Below are positions 36,591 to 46,407 of a stretch of DNA of 64,000 nt, piece after piece (within the stretch, counting starts at the first letter, position 1; the number at the start of each line of letters is the position of its first letter). The translations under genes were made by a program, and so were the position numbers. The notes below the pieces were generated by a model. It did not search any database. It was not told where the DNA came from and saw only the letters and a program-made list of their open reading frames with translations. Origin of the DNA: Burkholderia sp. PAMC 26561 (lineage in GTDB: Bacteria; Pseudomonadota; Gammaproteobacteria; Burkholderiales; Burkholderiaceae); assembly GCF_001557535.2 (NCBI RefSeq), contig NZ_CP014310.1:124001-188000 (forward strand). The letters run 5' to 3'.

Positions 36591-38534
36591 CTAGCCGGCG
36601 TCTTCTGAATAATATTGGGCGGCGGCGTCAAGCATGCGCTGACGTTCCGCGCGCACGTAAATTGACGTAGTCTGCAGTGACGCGTGACCAAGAATGCGCT
36701 GAACGACATCAATTGGCATGTTCATGGCCACTGCCCGGGTACCGAACGTATGCCGAAAGGCATGGGCCGATGTCGCGAGTAACTTCGCATGCGCCTCATA
36801 CGAAAGACCGCCTTCGCGCAGCAGATCACCGGCGATGCGTCGCACCGACTCGCGAACGAGTCGCGCAAGCGCGTCCGCCGAATACGGCGCCTCGCTGTTT
36901 CCGTCCAAGCCCCCGTCGTGTTTTGCAAGCGACGCATTGGTGCCGTTTATCACGAGCGGCGTGATCAGGGGAGCCTCCACTGACTGCGCATCAAAGTCTC
37001 GGTCCCGATCGGCCCAGTGAGCCCTCAACGCGGCGACCGTCGCTGCGCTCACCGGCACCGTGCGTTGCTTGCGGCGTTTGCCGATCAGGGTCAGTGCCCA
37101 GACGGTCACGGTCTGTTCGGGCGACGCCTTACTGCGCGACGTCTTCGACAAGGACTTCGCAGGAACCCCGACAGCAGATCCGCGCGATCCGCCCGTCGTC
37201 ACCACGGCGACGCTCAGGTTTTCACGTCGGGCTTGGGCCGCTTCGTCGCGGCGCAAGCCCGAGTCACCCATCAATAGAACCGCCGCTCGAGCGGCACGCC
37301 ATTGGCGTGCTTCTTCCTCCGTCGGTGTAACGCCGCCCAAGTCCTCGCACTCACATCGGGCATCCAGCTCGGCACGCACCTGGGCCCAGAGATCGGTCGA
37401 CAACGCCCGCTCCACCTGCACTTCGACCTCGCGCGTGATGGTGGCCGGATCCGTGACCGCGCTCCACGGGTTGCCGGCAAGATACCGTACGGTGGTAAGC
37501 CACGCGAACGCCGCTCGGATCGCGCGCACCGCGTACGCCTGACTCTCGGACGACAAGCCCTCAGGCGTGAAGGGTCGCCACCGGCCGCTTGAACGTGGGC
37601 GCTTCGGACCCACGAAACTGGCAATCGGGGCCTTCAAAAAATCCTTATATGCCTCGCAGTCTTCCACCGCCATGGACGAGAGCGCCACGCCCCGAACGAT
37701 CACGAGCCACAAAACCAGCCGCTCGAGCTCACGCGTGTACGCGCGCAGCGTCGGCGGCCGGTCGCGATAGCGATTCAGATAAGCGTGAACCGCTGCGAGG
37801 TCGTGCTCGGCCCGGATGAACGCGAAGTCACGCGCGCGGTTTGTGCCGTGCTCGCCGGAGAGCGCGGTCGGAATTGCGAGTCGCTCGAACGGCGCCAGTT
37901 GCGGCGCGTCAATCGACCCACCGATCACGACGATATGGCCCAGTCCCACCGCCGGCGTGAGGGCACGTGCATCCACATCCGCGTCGATGCCTTTACCCAG
38001 GTGCTTCTCGTGACGGCGCAGCCAGGCGACGAGCACGCGGGCGCGGTGCGGCCCGATGCGCGGCATCGAACGCCACCAACTGCCGCCGTGCGAATTGCAG
38101 AAGTCAACCAGCTGACCGAGAGTGTCGATCCCCTCCCCGATCAGTCTTTTGGTCACGAGCGGCCGGAACCACAAGCCGACCTGATGATCGAGCGACGGGG
38201 CCGCGGCCGCGAGCGTCGACGCCTGCTCGACCATGCGCAGGGTCACCGCCGTGAGCTTGGCGCTGCCGTGCTGTTTGATCGACGCTTTCAGGTGCGTGGC
38301 AAGCGCGGCCGACCCATTGCGAAGCGCGAGTTGCACCAGGTCATCGAGCATCGTGCGCAGATACCGGTCTAGTGTGTCCGGTGTCCTCGCGTGCGGCGTC
38401 AAATCGGGATCGAAATACCGGCGCGCAATGGTCGCTGCGTCTATGCGCTGAACGAACGCGCGCAGCGCCGTGAAATCGGTTCGCGTATAGGTACGCGGCG
38501 TCGGCAGTTCCAGCTGCTGCTCGCGATTGGCGAT
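36591..38534 (-). CDS. Tyrosine site-specific recombinase (integrase-like)
   Basis: The frame is open for 647 codons back to 38534. The N-terminal segment LPTPRTYTRTDFTALRAFVQ looks like real protein, so the gene begins near 38534. There GGAGGG precedes ATC where ATG would be expected; a TTG at 38402 is the first standard start. An extended N-terminal region precedes a core-binding domain (about 255-360). The catalytic domain (about 395-640) has GDSGLRRDEA, HAFRHTFGTRAV, then LGHASLQTTSIYV with the tyrosine nucleophile. R, H-x-x-R, H and Y are all present. It may integrate cassettes or resolve plasmid dimers. Confidence 0.85.
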   Translation of the reverse strand: MANREQQLELPTPRTYTRTDFTALRAFVQRIDAATIARRYFDPDLTPHARTPDTLDRYLRTMLDDLVQLALRNGSAALATHLKASIKQHGSAKLTAVTLRMVEQASTLAAAAPSLDHQVGLWFRPLVTKRLIGEGIDTLGQLVDFCNSHGGSWWRSMPRIGPHRARVLVAWLRRHEKHLGKGIDADVDARALTPAVGLGHIVVIGGSIDAPQLAPFERLAIPTALSGEHGTNRARDFAFIRAEHDLAAVHAYLNRYRDRPPTLRAYTRELERLVLWLVIVRGVALSSMAVEDCEAYKDFLKAPIASFVGPKRPRSSGRWRPFTPEGLSSESQAYAVRAIRAAFAWLTTVRYLAGNPWSAVTDPATITREVEVQVERALSTDLWAQVRAELDARCECEDLGGVTPTEEEARQWRAARAAVLLMGDSGLRRDEAAQARRENLSVAVVTTGGSRGSAVGVPAKSLSKTSRSKASPEQTVTVWALTLIGKRRKQRTVPVSAATVAALRAHWADRDRDFDAQSVEAPLITPLVINGTNASLAKHDGGLDGNSEAPYSADALARLVRESVRRIAGDLLREGGLSYEAHAKLLATSAHAFRHTFGTRAVAMNMPIDVVQRILGHASLQTTSIYVRAERQRMLDAAAQYYSEDAG

Positions 38535-38569
38535 GGCGCCCTCCCCTCTCTAAAAACCCGGTTAAAGCA

Positions 38570-38968
38570 GATGTTTACGACCAAAACACAGCCGCAAATC
38601 AAAATAACGCTATTTTAACCATTAAACGCTTGTCTGCTAATAACAATTAGCAGCCTCGCTTACCCCTAAGTCTTTGTTTATTATATATATTTCCACACGT
38701 TTGGCAGCCAGCGTTTGGCTTTGATCGAACCCTTCTGATGGTCGAAAATTCAAAGCATTTGGTGGAGACACGCATCTATTTAAATTGCGGTAATCGACAC
38801 TTTTTTGCCGGCTAGGGCAGCCGCTTATGCTAACGGGACCTCAAAAATCTTGCGTGAGATACCCCAGTCGACTATGATAAAAGCAGCGGTTGTTGACGCA
38901 CTGACTAAATGGGTTGCGACTACGCGGCCGGCGCTAGGCTCCAGGTACTACTGGGGCCTTTCGCTTTT
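38570..38968. other. A+T-rich region between recombinase and DUF3800 genes
   Basis: About 400 bp without a gene. It includes the inverted repeats AAAATA-acgc-TATTTT (about 38600-38615) and CTGCTAAT-aaca-ATTAGCAG (38634-38653). It may hold the recombinase promoter or attachment site. Confidence 0.45.
38634..38653. repeat. Perfect inverted repeat CTGCTAAT-N4-ATTAGCAG
   Basis: Eight-base arms with a 4-nt centre, about 100 bp upstream of the recombinase frame. It could be an operator, a recombination core or a hairpin. Confidence 0.55.
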
Positions 38969-39700
38969 CTAGGGCACGATTTTCAATCCGTTTCCTTCGA
39001 TCGCGCCGCTTGCTCCGCTGAAGAATTTTCCTCGAAGAACGGCAAATGCCCTATTGCCTTGCTCGGGCCGTAGCACCGAGAGACCGATTGGCCTGGCCAT
39101 CAAATCGCAGATCTGCAACCCCTCAGTATTCGCCTTCTTGTCGTTAATCACGATTTCAAACGGATACGGCTTGCCGGTCCGGTTATCACCGTCGCAAACC
39201 CGCCGGAAAGCCAATTCAAGATCGTCATCTTCCTTAGCTCCGCGCGCTTCGCAAACTACATGGGTCTTCGTTTCGTGCTGCCCGTTCATTTTGAGAAATT
39301 CCCATACCCGTTCAAGGCCGTATTGGGTTCCAAGATGGTAAGGGTTGGACGGGGTGCTGTATTTCTCATTAAGCTTGCGCTTATCGATCACGACGGCAAC
39401 GACCGTCATCGGAAGGTCCTCGATGATTGTGGTCAAGGTTTCCAGGAAAGCCTCTCGCGGCTCCTTGCTTAGCATTGAGAAGGCGCCACGCTTTCTGCGA
39501 ATGTCCGCCTCGTGGAGTACCACGCAGTCGTGACCGAAGGTCTCGATTTTGAGAGTTTTGATCCGCGGAACAAGCGTATTTACGTAGTCACTTTTCTTGA
39601 TGATGCAAAAGCACAGGACGAATAACGGATAAGCGTCGTCAATCGAGGTGAGACTGTGGTCTCCGCTCTCATCCACAAAAACTAGGTAGTCACTGTGCAC
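38969..39700 (-). CDS. DUF3800 family protein
   Basis: 243 residues from GTG 39700, with AGGAACC upstream. It starts VHSDYLVFVDESGDHSL, the DUF3800 signature with an early D-E pair, and later has VVLHEADIRRKRG, VVAVVIDKRKLNEKY and LQICDLMARPIG. These acidic residues suggest an RNase H-like metal site; the function is unproven. Members are often found on mobile elements and near defence genes. Confidence 0.85.
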   Translation of the reverse strand: MHSDYLVFVDESGDHSLTSIDDAYPLFVLCFCIIKKSDYVNTLVPRIKTLKIETFGHDCVVLHEADIRRKRGAFSMLSKEPREAFLETLTTIIEDLPMTVVAVVIDKRKLNEKYSTPSNPYHLGTQYGLERVWEFLKMNGQHETKTHVVCEARGAKEDDDLELAFRRVCDGDNRTGKPYPFEIVINDKKANTEGLQICDLMARPIGLSVLRPEQGNRAFAVLRGKFFSGASGAIEGNGLKIVP

Positions 39701-40356
39701 TGCTGGTTCCTGGCGTGTCGATCAAAATGCTACCTTACCTGAGCTGACGTTTTTCGCTGTCGCAAAAAATGCGAGTGTTGGACACTGACGGAAACGCAGA
39801 ATCTGGTTCGTATCGGCCATATGTCTTTTCTGCTTCGGGATAGGACATCACTACCTGCCGCATGAGCTTCGTTCAGGTCGCGTGCAAACTGTTGGCGCAC
39901 TGAATTAGCTTCCGTCCGGTGGAGGGTTTGTGGAGAGATCGTTAGTTGCGAAAGCGCTAACAAAGGGAATACGTCTACGTCATAGGCGTTGCCCCCTGCT
40001 GCAGGATGTGCGAATGATAAGCGCATAAATGCCGTGTTAGTACATGGTTCGTGCTACCGACAGTGAAACGACGTCGTGCAAACTCATTTATGCGGGTGCC
40101 GGCTAGTCGAATCAAAATGAGTAGAACACTATTTTTAAGGAGGTGAGCAGCCAACGGAAGTGCTGATTGCCCGCGCGGCAACCGCCTCGCTGAAAAACGT
40201 TTGACGTATCATTTGAAGAATCACTGAACCGCGGGATCGTGGATTGTCAAGATGTTGCCGCTCCATCGAATAACAAAACAGACGTAGATAAATGACTCAG
40301 GCAGTATCCACGTTCCATCTTAGTCATAGACCCAAAACCGACCGACCCTCGTCTTC
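39701..40356. other. Region without a supported gene
   Basis: A minus-strand frame at 39730-40026 has some protein-like composition but no ribosome site or family. An AAGGAGGTGA sequence at about 40139 is followed only by a 14-codon frame. Confidence 0.4.
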
Positions 40357-41064
40357 TTGCCGGGCGCCCTCATTCCACCAAACGCTATGGCGCCCGTTAC
40401 AAGAATCGTGAAACTTCGAGCGATTGGCGTGGGCTGGCTCGAGGGTGCGGGCCCACACGACCTTCACTCAGTTGCAGCGCGTGTAGCTAATCTACTAGGG
40501 GAGCTTGGACCAACCGTGTTGGTCGGGCATTCGGTTGGTACACCGATCGCGGCGCTCGCCGCTTCGATTGATTTACGTTCGACGAAACCCAACGTGGTTG
40601 GTCTCGTGCTAAGCAATAGCGGAGCGAATACAAAGGGACATGGCGACGTCGAATCAGTCATTGAGCGTGTCCGTCAGACATGGGGTCTACCGCTGTGGAA
40701 AGCCATGGCCGAACGCTCGCTTGGAAGAGTCTGTCCCGCCGAGCTTGTAGACTCGTTTATGACGTATCCACGCCGCATTACCGCTGAAGCGACCGTCCAG
40801 AGCCTGCGCAGTTTGCAACAAACGGATCTTACAAGCATGCTCAATGAACTATCAGCTATTCCCACCGCGGTGGTCCATGGAAACCGTGACCCCGCTCGCA
40901 CCTTGTCCCATGCGCAAAGCCTGTGCAATGGCATTCTGGGCTCGAGACTAGTGGTGCTCGATACGGGCCATACGTCGTGCGTCGAAGCACCCGACGACTT
41001 CGCCAAAATAATACACGCCGTCGTTGAGGAAGGCCTAAGAGCCCGCACCGGAAGACCAGACTAA
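40357..41064 (+). CDS. Alpha/beta hydrolase, start codon uncertain
   Basis: 235 residues from TTG 40357. The family-like sequence continues upstream (PTLVFLPGALIPP) to an in-frame TAG at 40327, and no ATG lies there. So either a TTG is used or the original start is lost. The LPGA near the start takes the place of the oxyanion-hole HGxG. The nucleophile elbow is VLVGHSVGT, the acid is near GNRDPA, and the His is in DTGHTSCVEAPDDF. All three catalytic residues appear. The substrate is unknown. Confidence 0.6.
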   Translation: MPGALIPPNAMAPVTRIVKLRAIGVGWLEGAGPHDLHSVAARVANLLGELGPTVLVGHSVGTPIAALAASIDLRSTKPNVVGLVLSNSGANTKGHGDVESVIERVRQTWGLPLWKAMAERSLGRVCPAELVDSFMTYPRRITAEATVQSLRSLQQTDLTSMLNELSAIPTAVVHGNRDPARTLSHAQSLCNGILGSRLVVLDTGHTSCVEAPDDFAKIIHAVVEEGLRARTGRPD

Positions 41065-41654
41065 CAGTTGCTCTTTTGAAGTTAGAGAATATGTCCGCGA
41101 GGCACTACAGATCCAGGTGAATGAGTGCCCTCCCCTATCGCTACGCCGCACTCGCTTAGCTTCGCAAACCGGTCTAACAGTTTTGCTTTGCAGGAAACCC
41201 GGAAGCGGCAGCTGTATAAGCTGGCGTCGGGACGCAAATCCCAAATTATTTAATCAACCTTAAACGCTCAACGCGTAAACGAAGCAGTCCTACCAAACAT
41301 TGGAGGCACAACCTTCGAGTTGAGACTTCGGCGACAATCGTTTGAAGCCAAGGCGGGGCGGTCTCAAGTCGAAGTGCAACAGCTAGGTTAATGTTTAGAT
41401 GACGTTGCTAGATCCGCTGCTTGTAGCGTCGCGGCGAATACCTCGAAGGGAGAATGAAACGCATGGGTGGCACGAGGTCGATTGTTCAAGCTGTCGGCAA
41501 TCATGTCGAGGTCTGCCTGACTATGCACGGAAAGATCGGTGCCTTTGGGTAAATACTCGCGCAACAGGCCATTGGTATTTTCACAAGTTCCGCGCTGCCA
41601 CAGGCTATGTGGATGGTAAGTAGGCCCGAGGGGTTTCACCTCAAGCCTCTCGCA

Positions 41655-41688
41655 GAACCGTACGTGAGACTCTCGCCTCATACGGCTC
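41655..41688 (-). ncRNA. Group II intron domain V
   Basis: 34 nt starting GAGCCGTATGAGG and ending CACGTACGGTTC, a typical domain V hairpin holding the catalytic triad stem. It sits 3 bp after the reverse transcriptase stop, as usual. Confidence 0.92.
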
Positions 41689-41691
41689 CCG

Positions 41692-42945
41692 TCAGCCAAC
41701 CGGTGCCCCAACGATACGCCAGTGAACGAACAACCGTGGATAGACAGCCGCCATTTTGCGGAGCCATTCAGCGCTACGCCGTTTGTGTCGCGACAGTGTC
41801 TTGAACTTCCGTCGGGCCCAGCACTCGAGCTTCCGATCCACAAATTGAAAGATCGCATGCATTGCCGTTCGATAGAACGCCCCATAGTAATTCCACCACC
41901 CTTGTATCGTTGGATTGCACTGCTGCGCGAGGTCATCGAGCGTGGCTGGAGTCCGACGATGTATCCGCCAACTCCGCGCCGTTTGCCGCATCCGCTTCAG
42001 CGCATCGTTACTCGCTGCCGGCAAGAAACTGGTAAATAGCCGGTTGTACCTGCTCCTTGCCTCTCGGGGCCTAAACGTAAAACCGAGAAAGGTAAATTGC
42101 ACGTTCGGATAAGCTAAGGTGCGGTTACCGTCCTTGCAATACACGATCTTTGACTTCTCCGGATGCATCGTCAAACCACACTCATCCAGCCGCGATGCAA
42201 TGGCCCGCATCACTTCTTCCGCCTGCTCGCGACTTCGGCAGTGAACTACCGCGTCATCGGCATAGCGAGCAAAAGGGAGTTGTTGGTAAGTCCGCGACAT
42301 CCAGCAGTCAAACGCATAATGCATGAACAGATTCATCAAGATGGGACTAACAACCCCGCCCTGCGGAGTCCCCCTCTGCCGAGGCAAGCGGGTACCGTCT
42401 GCAGTTTCGAACGGCGCAGTTAACCACCGCTCGATATATAGCAAGATCCAGTCATCCTTGATGTGGCGTCGCACCGCCTTCATCAACAACGCATGATCGA
42501 TCTAATCAAATGCCGCCTTGATGTCAAATTCCACGACCCAGTCATATTGCCAACACCGCTTTCGCGTGACAGCAACTGCCTGCTTAGCCGATTTGCCCGG
42601 CCGGTATCCATATGAGTCTGGATGAAACACGGGATCGAGTATCGGTTCGATCAGAAGCTTGACGATAGTTTGCGCAATTCGGTCAGACACAGTGGGAATT
42701 CCCAACTTTCTCGTGCCACCCTTGGCCTTCGGAATTTCTACCTGCTTGACCGGCGGCGGGAAGTACGACCCCGACGACATCCGGTTCCACAGTTTGTACA
42801 AATTCTTGGACCGCTCCTGCTCGAACATCGCGATAGTCTCATCGTCTATCCCAGCAGAACCTCGGTTGGCCTTCACCAGTTGGTAGGCTTCCCACACCGT
42901 ACGCTTTGCAATGCAATATGGTTTTGCTGATGCCATGTCACTCAT
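41692..42945 (-). pseudogene. ltrA: Intron reverse transcriptase/maturase with an amber codon
   Basis: 417 codons. Reverse transcriptase motifs: KGGTRKLGIPTVSDR, DPVFHPDSYGYRPGKSA, VVEFDIKAAFD, RGTPQGGVVSPILMNLF and FARYADDAVVHC (YADD active site). Then the thumb/maturase region [10 protein letters not shown]. There is no HNH endonuclease. TAG at 42504-42502 interrupts AAFD*IDHALLM, inside a conserved RT motif. The frame is otherwise intact, so one base change inactivated it. Confidence 0.93.
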
Positions 42946-44312
42946 CCTCGCATCGCGAGTTGGCGACACTTGTCAACAGGCTAACGCCGCCCCTTCGCTC
43001 CACCCTCATTACAAGGGCTTCATCACTACTACGGGCGACTCCGTCCCTCGCGCTGGCATCGGTATTCTTCCTCATGGTGTTTGCCATTTGTCATTTCCCT
43101 TTACATCCAGCGCGAGGTTCTCACGTTCCGTATCAAAGCCTGTGTTGAGCTCATGCCGCCTATACACCGAATGCCGACGGGTCCGTAAACAGGTATCGTC
43201 CCGACTGATCCTGGAGCTTCTGTGCGACCCCAGTTTTGGCAATACTTTATGTCTATAACGATGCGTCATCGGACGGTTCGCTTTCGCTCATCTTCTCAAC
43301 ACTTACCTGACGTCCTGACCGGACGCCTTTTCCACGGTCGCTCACCACCACGCCTCTTAAACGCAGCAGCACCGGGCGGTTTGAAGCCTGCTCCTGCAAG
43401 CCGACTTCGGGAGGCCTTCTCCCATCTTCGATACAGCATCACAAGCTCTCGCTCATGTTCGTGACACACCGCAAAAATAGACGTTCACGCCAGTTTGAGC
43501 GGCAAGTTCTTGATGTCGTGAGAGTTCACGCCCCTGGTCGTAAGTGAAGCTTTGACGCAAGTGTTCGGGAATCGAGTTGAGCTTGGCCGAGAAGCCGGCC
43601 AGTGCAGATTCGGCTGTGGCATCGTGCATCTTGGCCAGCAGTACCAGACGGCTGGTCCTCTCCACCAACACGCCAACTGAGGAGCGATTGCCTTCGCCTT
43701 TGATGAAGTCGCCCTCCCAGTGCCCGGGCATAACGCGATCCTCGACTTCAGGTGGGCGCACGTGAATGCTGACCATATTGGGAATTTGCCAGCGGCGATC
43801 ATTACCCGCGTGCGCGACATACGGGCGCGGTGAGCACGACGCAAACAAGCAATGAGTTGGCGCCGTAATTCTCCGCCTGGGTGAGCGTAGATGGTCGTGT
43901 AAATCGTTTCGTGCGAGACCTGCAAAGTTGGATCGGTCGGAAACATACGCTTGAGAACTCCAGAGATTTGCTGAGGTGACCAACGCCACTCGAGCAGCGT
44001 GAGGACGACCCTCCAGCAGGCGCTGTGAGGCCCAAGCTTGGGCGTGGTGACCGTGTCCGCTCGTCGGGCCGAACTGAGCGCGTGCGCCGCCGCTGGGAAA
44101 TAACCGAGCACAGAGCTATTGCGCCTCAGTTCACGGCTGAGGGTAGAGGCTGAGCGTCCGAGTATGCGGGCCATGGCCCGGATACTCGAGCCCCGTTGAC
44201 GCAGGCTCGCGATCTCTAGACGTTCCTCGGCTTGCAACTGCTCGTACTGATTCGCTTTGTGCATTACAACACCTTATACGCTTTGGTGTTGCGCTTCAGT
44301 TTTGAGCCCGCC

Positions 44313-45061
44313 CGGGTAGCCTGACCTTGACCTCGAACGGCGGCTCATTCTGATCATTTCATCGTTGGGGACCTCTCTGAACAGGTCGCGCTTTAATGCG
44401 GGCAAGGCGCCGTGAATCTATCAACTCCGCCGTCTTGAAGGGGCATACCCTGCCGAGAGCTCCATCCTGTTTAAGACGGAGTTGCTCCGTATATCGTTAG
44501 TGGTACTAATTTATTGCCTTTGACCCTAGCTATTCGAATCGGCTACTGACTTGCTGCTGATTGCGGTAACGGCACATACAGCAGGGTCTGTTTTCTGCTG
44601 TCGTTGGTACTCATTCCGTGAGGGAATGCGTTAGTGTCGGGCGTTGACTTCGGACAGGGCCGCCGGGACCATCGCCTCTGCGTGCTTCCTCCCGAACGAG
44701 GCTCATGATCGTATGCTATCGACCAATTATTTTTCATTACGGGTATCAAGAACCTACAGTATTGGGTTGCATGTCAATGGTCCAGCCTAGGGATCACAGA
44801 TCTGCAGCCTTAACTAGCGAAGTGCACGCCACGTCTCTTTCGTCCGACCTTCACGACTATTGGCAGCAGCTACGATTACGTGTTACCTGCAGATGCGGAG
44901 TGTTCGTGTTGGTGTTTGCTCGCTCCCCGCCTTCTCTGCCATCTCCTCAAGGCGGCGTACAAAGATAGACCGATTTGAAGACTGCCTTGATGGCGAACAG
45001 GCGCAGCAAGCAGTTTCAGCGTAACTTCTCGAAGCTATGGTTCGGCCGTCAGTTCGTGGAA
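44313..45061. other. Region between IS30 and rep without a supported gene
   Basis: Only short frames. It contains an inverted repeat at 44422-44484: CAACTCCG(CCG)TCTT pairs with AAGACGGAGTTG over a 36-nt loop. This could be the end of a lost element or a large hairpin. Confidence 0.4.
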
Positions 45062-46342
45062 TTAGATTGCGGCCAAATCTTTTCGAACGCCAGCGCATGT
45101 GGCCCGGAGGAGCTGTTTCATGTCCGCGAGGCGAGCAGAAATAGCAGCAACGGGGGCCTGTTCAATGATTGCCCTTGCGCCCTCCTTCGGACTGCTTCCC
45201 GCGCGATTAGTGGCGCTGGCGACCGAATGTCCAGACTTGCATTTCTCGGCAAACGCAGCATCGTGAGACGGCAAAGCGCTTAAAAGGCGACCGGCTCTAA
45301 CGGCCGAAGCGAAATCCAGTTTCCAACCAGCCGTGGACACGCGAGCGCAGGGCTCACGGTAATCGCGAATAGAGATCTCGCTACCGTCGGCAGAAATTTC
45401 AAAGCGGCGGTTGATGGCTTCGTCGAAAAAGATTTGTCCGGCGTGATGTGCTGCCAGATGGTCGATAGCTTTGATCTCATTCAATCGTGTGCGTCGTTCT
45501 TGAATCTTCGCGTGTTGACAGCGAAGTTGGTGTCCAAAATCGACCGGCGAGCGGAGCAAAGACCGGAGATAGCTGATGGGACGTTTTGCCGCCCTCAGGT
45601 GTTCCCAAGTTACCTCGACCACGTCCGTCAAAAGCTTGCCGTGCTGCTTTGCTTCTCGCATGAGTTTGAAAACCAAAAATTTATGAAAACCCAAACTCAG
45701 CAAACGTTGAAGGTCCAGCGGGAGCGTTCCTGGTTGTCTCTTTTGATTCTTAGGGAATAGATCCTTATATATACCTCCGTCTGCCACCGTGGCAGACGGA
45801 GGTATGAGCAAAGGATAGTGTTGGGCGTCAGCTTCTGAATTGGCTGGCCTTTCGCTTGTGAGTTTTGATGTTTCGGCCAAAGCCGGTGGATTTTTTTGTT
45901 CCACGAATCCGAGCAGTTCGGCTGCTTTTTCCGTGAGATGGATATAGGCACGTCCGAAGAGTCCGGCATCACCATGACGTCTCTGGGGCGCTCGCACGAT
46001 GAGGCCGACTTCGGCGAGATCATCAAGACTGCGATAAAACGTGCGCATGGACTGCAACGCACGACCGGTGAGTAGCTCTCGACGGGCGAAAATAGCGGCG
46101 TACGGCTTTTGAGCGTCAACGGTACGGGCGAGTGCCGCGAGGAGGGCGCGCGAGCGTGAAGGGATGGCTGCAATGTGATTAGCACGGTGCGCTGCCCGGA
46201 AGACTATCCAGGGCAAGTTGGAGCGATCACAGGCAAAGTCCCCTCGTGCTTCATTGTCGAGGTTTGGAGAATCTATTTCGAGAGGGGAGGGGCGATCGTA
46301 ACCCTCGCCAGCAACGAATTGTTGCGCGATAAGCATAGTCAT
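45062..46342 (-). CDS. Plasmid replication initiator protein
   Basis: About 426 residues from ATG 46342 (MTMLIAQQFVAGEGYDRPSP); longer TTG starts lie within the leader. A winged-helix region (about 85-165) reads LLAALARTVDAQKPYAAIFA, then RRELLTGRALQSMRTFYRSL, DDLAEVGLIVRAP. A second helical region has KFLVFKLMREAKQHGKLLTD and KRPISYLRSLLRS. The family assignment rests on this and on context: parA and parB upstream on the same strand, and a predicted antisense RNA in the leader. Several Burkholderiales plasmids carry such Rep proteins. Confidence 0.7.
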   Translation of the reverse strand: MTMLIAQQFVAGEGYDRPSPLEIDSPNLDNEARGDFACDRSNLPWIVFRAAHRANHIAAIPSRSRALLAALARTVDAQKPYAAIFARRELLTGRALQSMRTFYRSLDDLAEVGLIVRAPQRRHGDAGLFGRAYIHLTEKAAELLGFVEQKNPPALAETSKLTSERPANSEADAQHYPLLIPPSATVADGGIYKDLFPKNQKRQPGTLPLDLQRLLSLGFHKFLVFKLMREAKQHGKLLTDVVEVTWEHLRAAKRPISYLRSLLRSPVDFGHQLRCQHAKIQERRTRLNEIKAIDHLAAHHAGQIFFDEAINRRFEISADGSEISIRDYREPCARVSTAGWKLDFASAVRAGRLLSALPSHDAAFAEKCKSGHSVASATNRAGSSPKEGARAIIEQAPVAAISARLADMKQLLRATCAGVRKDLAAI

Positions 46343-46373
46343 GCATCCATTTGAAAAAATGGAGGGCAAACGC

Positions 46374-46401
46374 TTGACTGCCGATCGCTATCCGCTACAC
46401 T
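46374..46401 (+). promoter_or_regulatory. Sigma-70-like promoter for an antisense RNA
   Basis: TTGACT (46374-46379), 16 bp spacer, TACACT (46396-46401), on the strand opposite to rep. Transcription would begin near 46408 in the rep leader. Confidence 0.65.
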
Positions 46402-46407
46402 TCGAGA

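Larger units (their letters stand above)
41615..43470 (-). mobile_element. Group II intron inside the IS30 transposase gene
   Basis: The minus strand begins GTGTG next to the exon (junction at 43469-43471) and ends CTACTTAC at 41616. It carries a reverse transcriptase gene and, just after it, a canonical domain V (41655-41688) and a domain VI-like stem. Joining the exons restores YFC-(H/D)PHS, with a one-base uncertainty in the boundary. Confidence 0.88.
41388..44264 (-). pseudogene. IS30-family transposase, frameshifted and intron-split
   Basis: The N-terminal part (from 44264) starts MHKANQYEQLQAEERLEIAS, with the helix-turn-helix RQRGSSIRAMARILGRSAST. At about 43806 one G is missing, and reading continues in another frame as GNDRRWQIPNMVSIHVRPPE, VMPGHWEGDFIKG (catalytic Asp) and FTYDQGRELSRHQELA. 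The intron then interrupts after VNVYFC. The C-terminal part resumes [20 protein letters not shown] (the catalytic Glu) and ends at 41388. Confidence 0.88.
41358..44312 (-). mobile_element. IS30-family element carrying a group II intron (inactive)
   Basis: The ends are related inverted repeats: GGTCTCAAGTCGAAGTGCAA at 41360-41379 and the reverse complement of GGGCTCAAAACTGAAGCGCA ending near 44309. Boundaries are approximate. Inside is one transposase gene on the minus strand, split by a group II intron and frameshifted, so the element cannot move by itself. Confidence 0.8.

Noticed and set aside
39730..40026. 98-residue minus-strand frame
   Set aside because: No ribosome site, no motif; too weak.
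40139..40158. AAGGAGGTGAGCAGCC resembling the reverse complement of a 16S rRNA 3' end
   Set aside because: Only about 10-15 matching bases, no other rRNA sequence nearby; likely chance.
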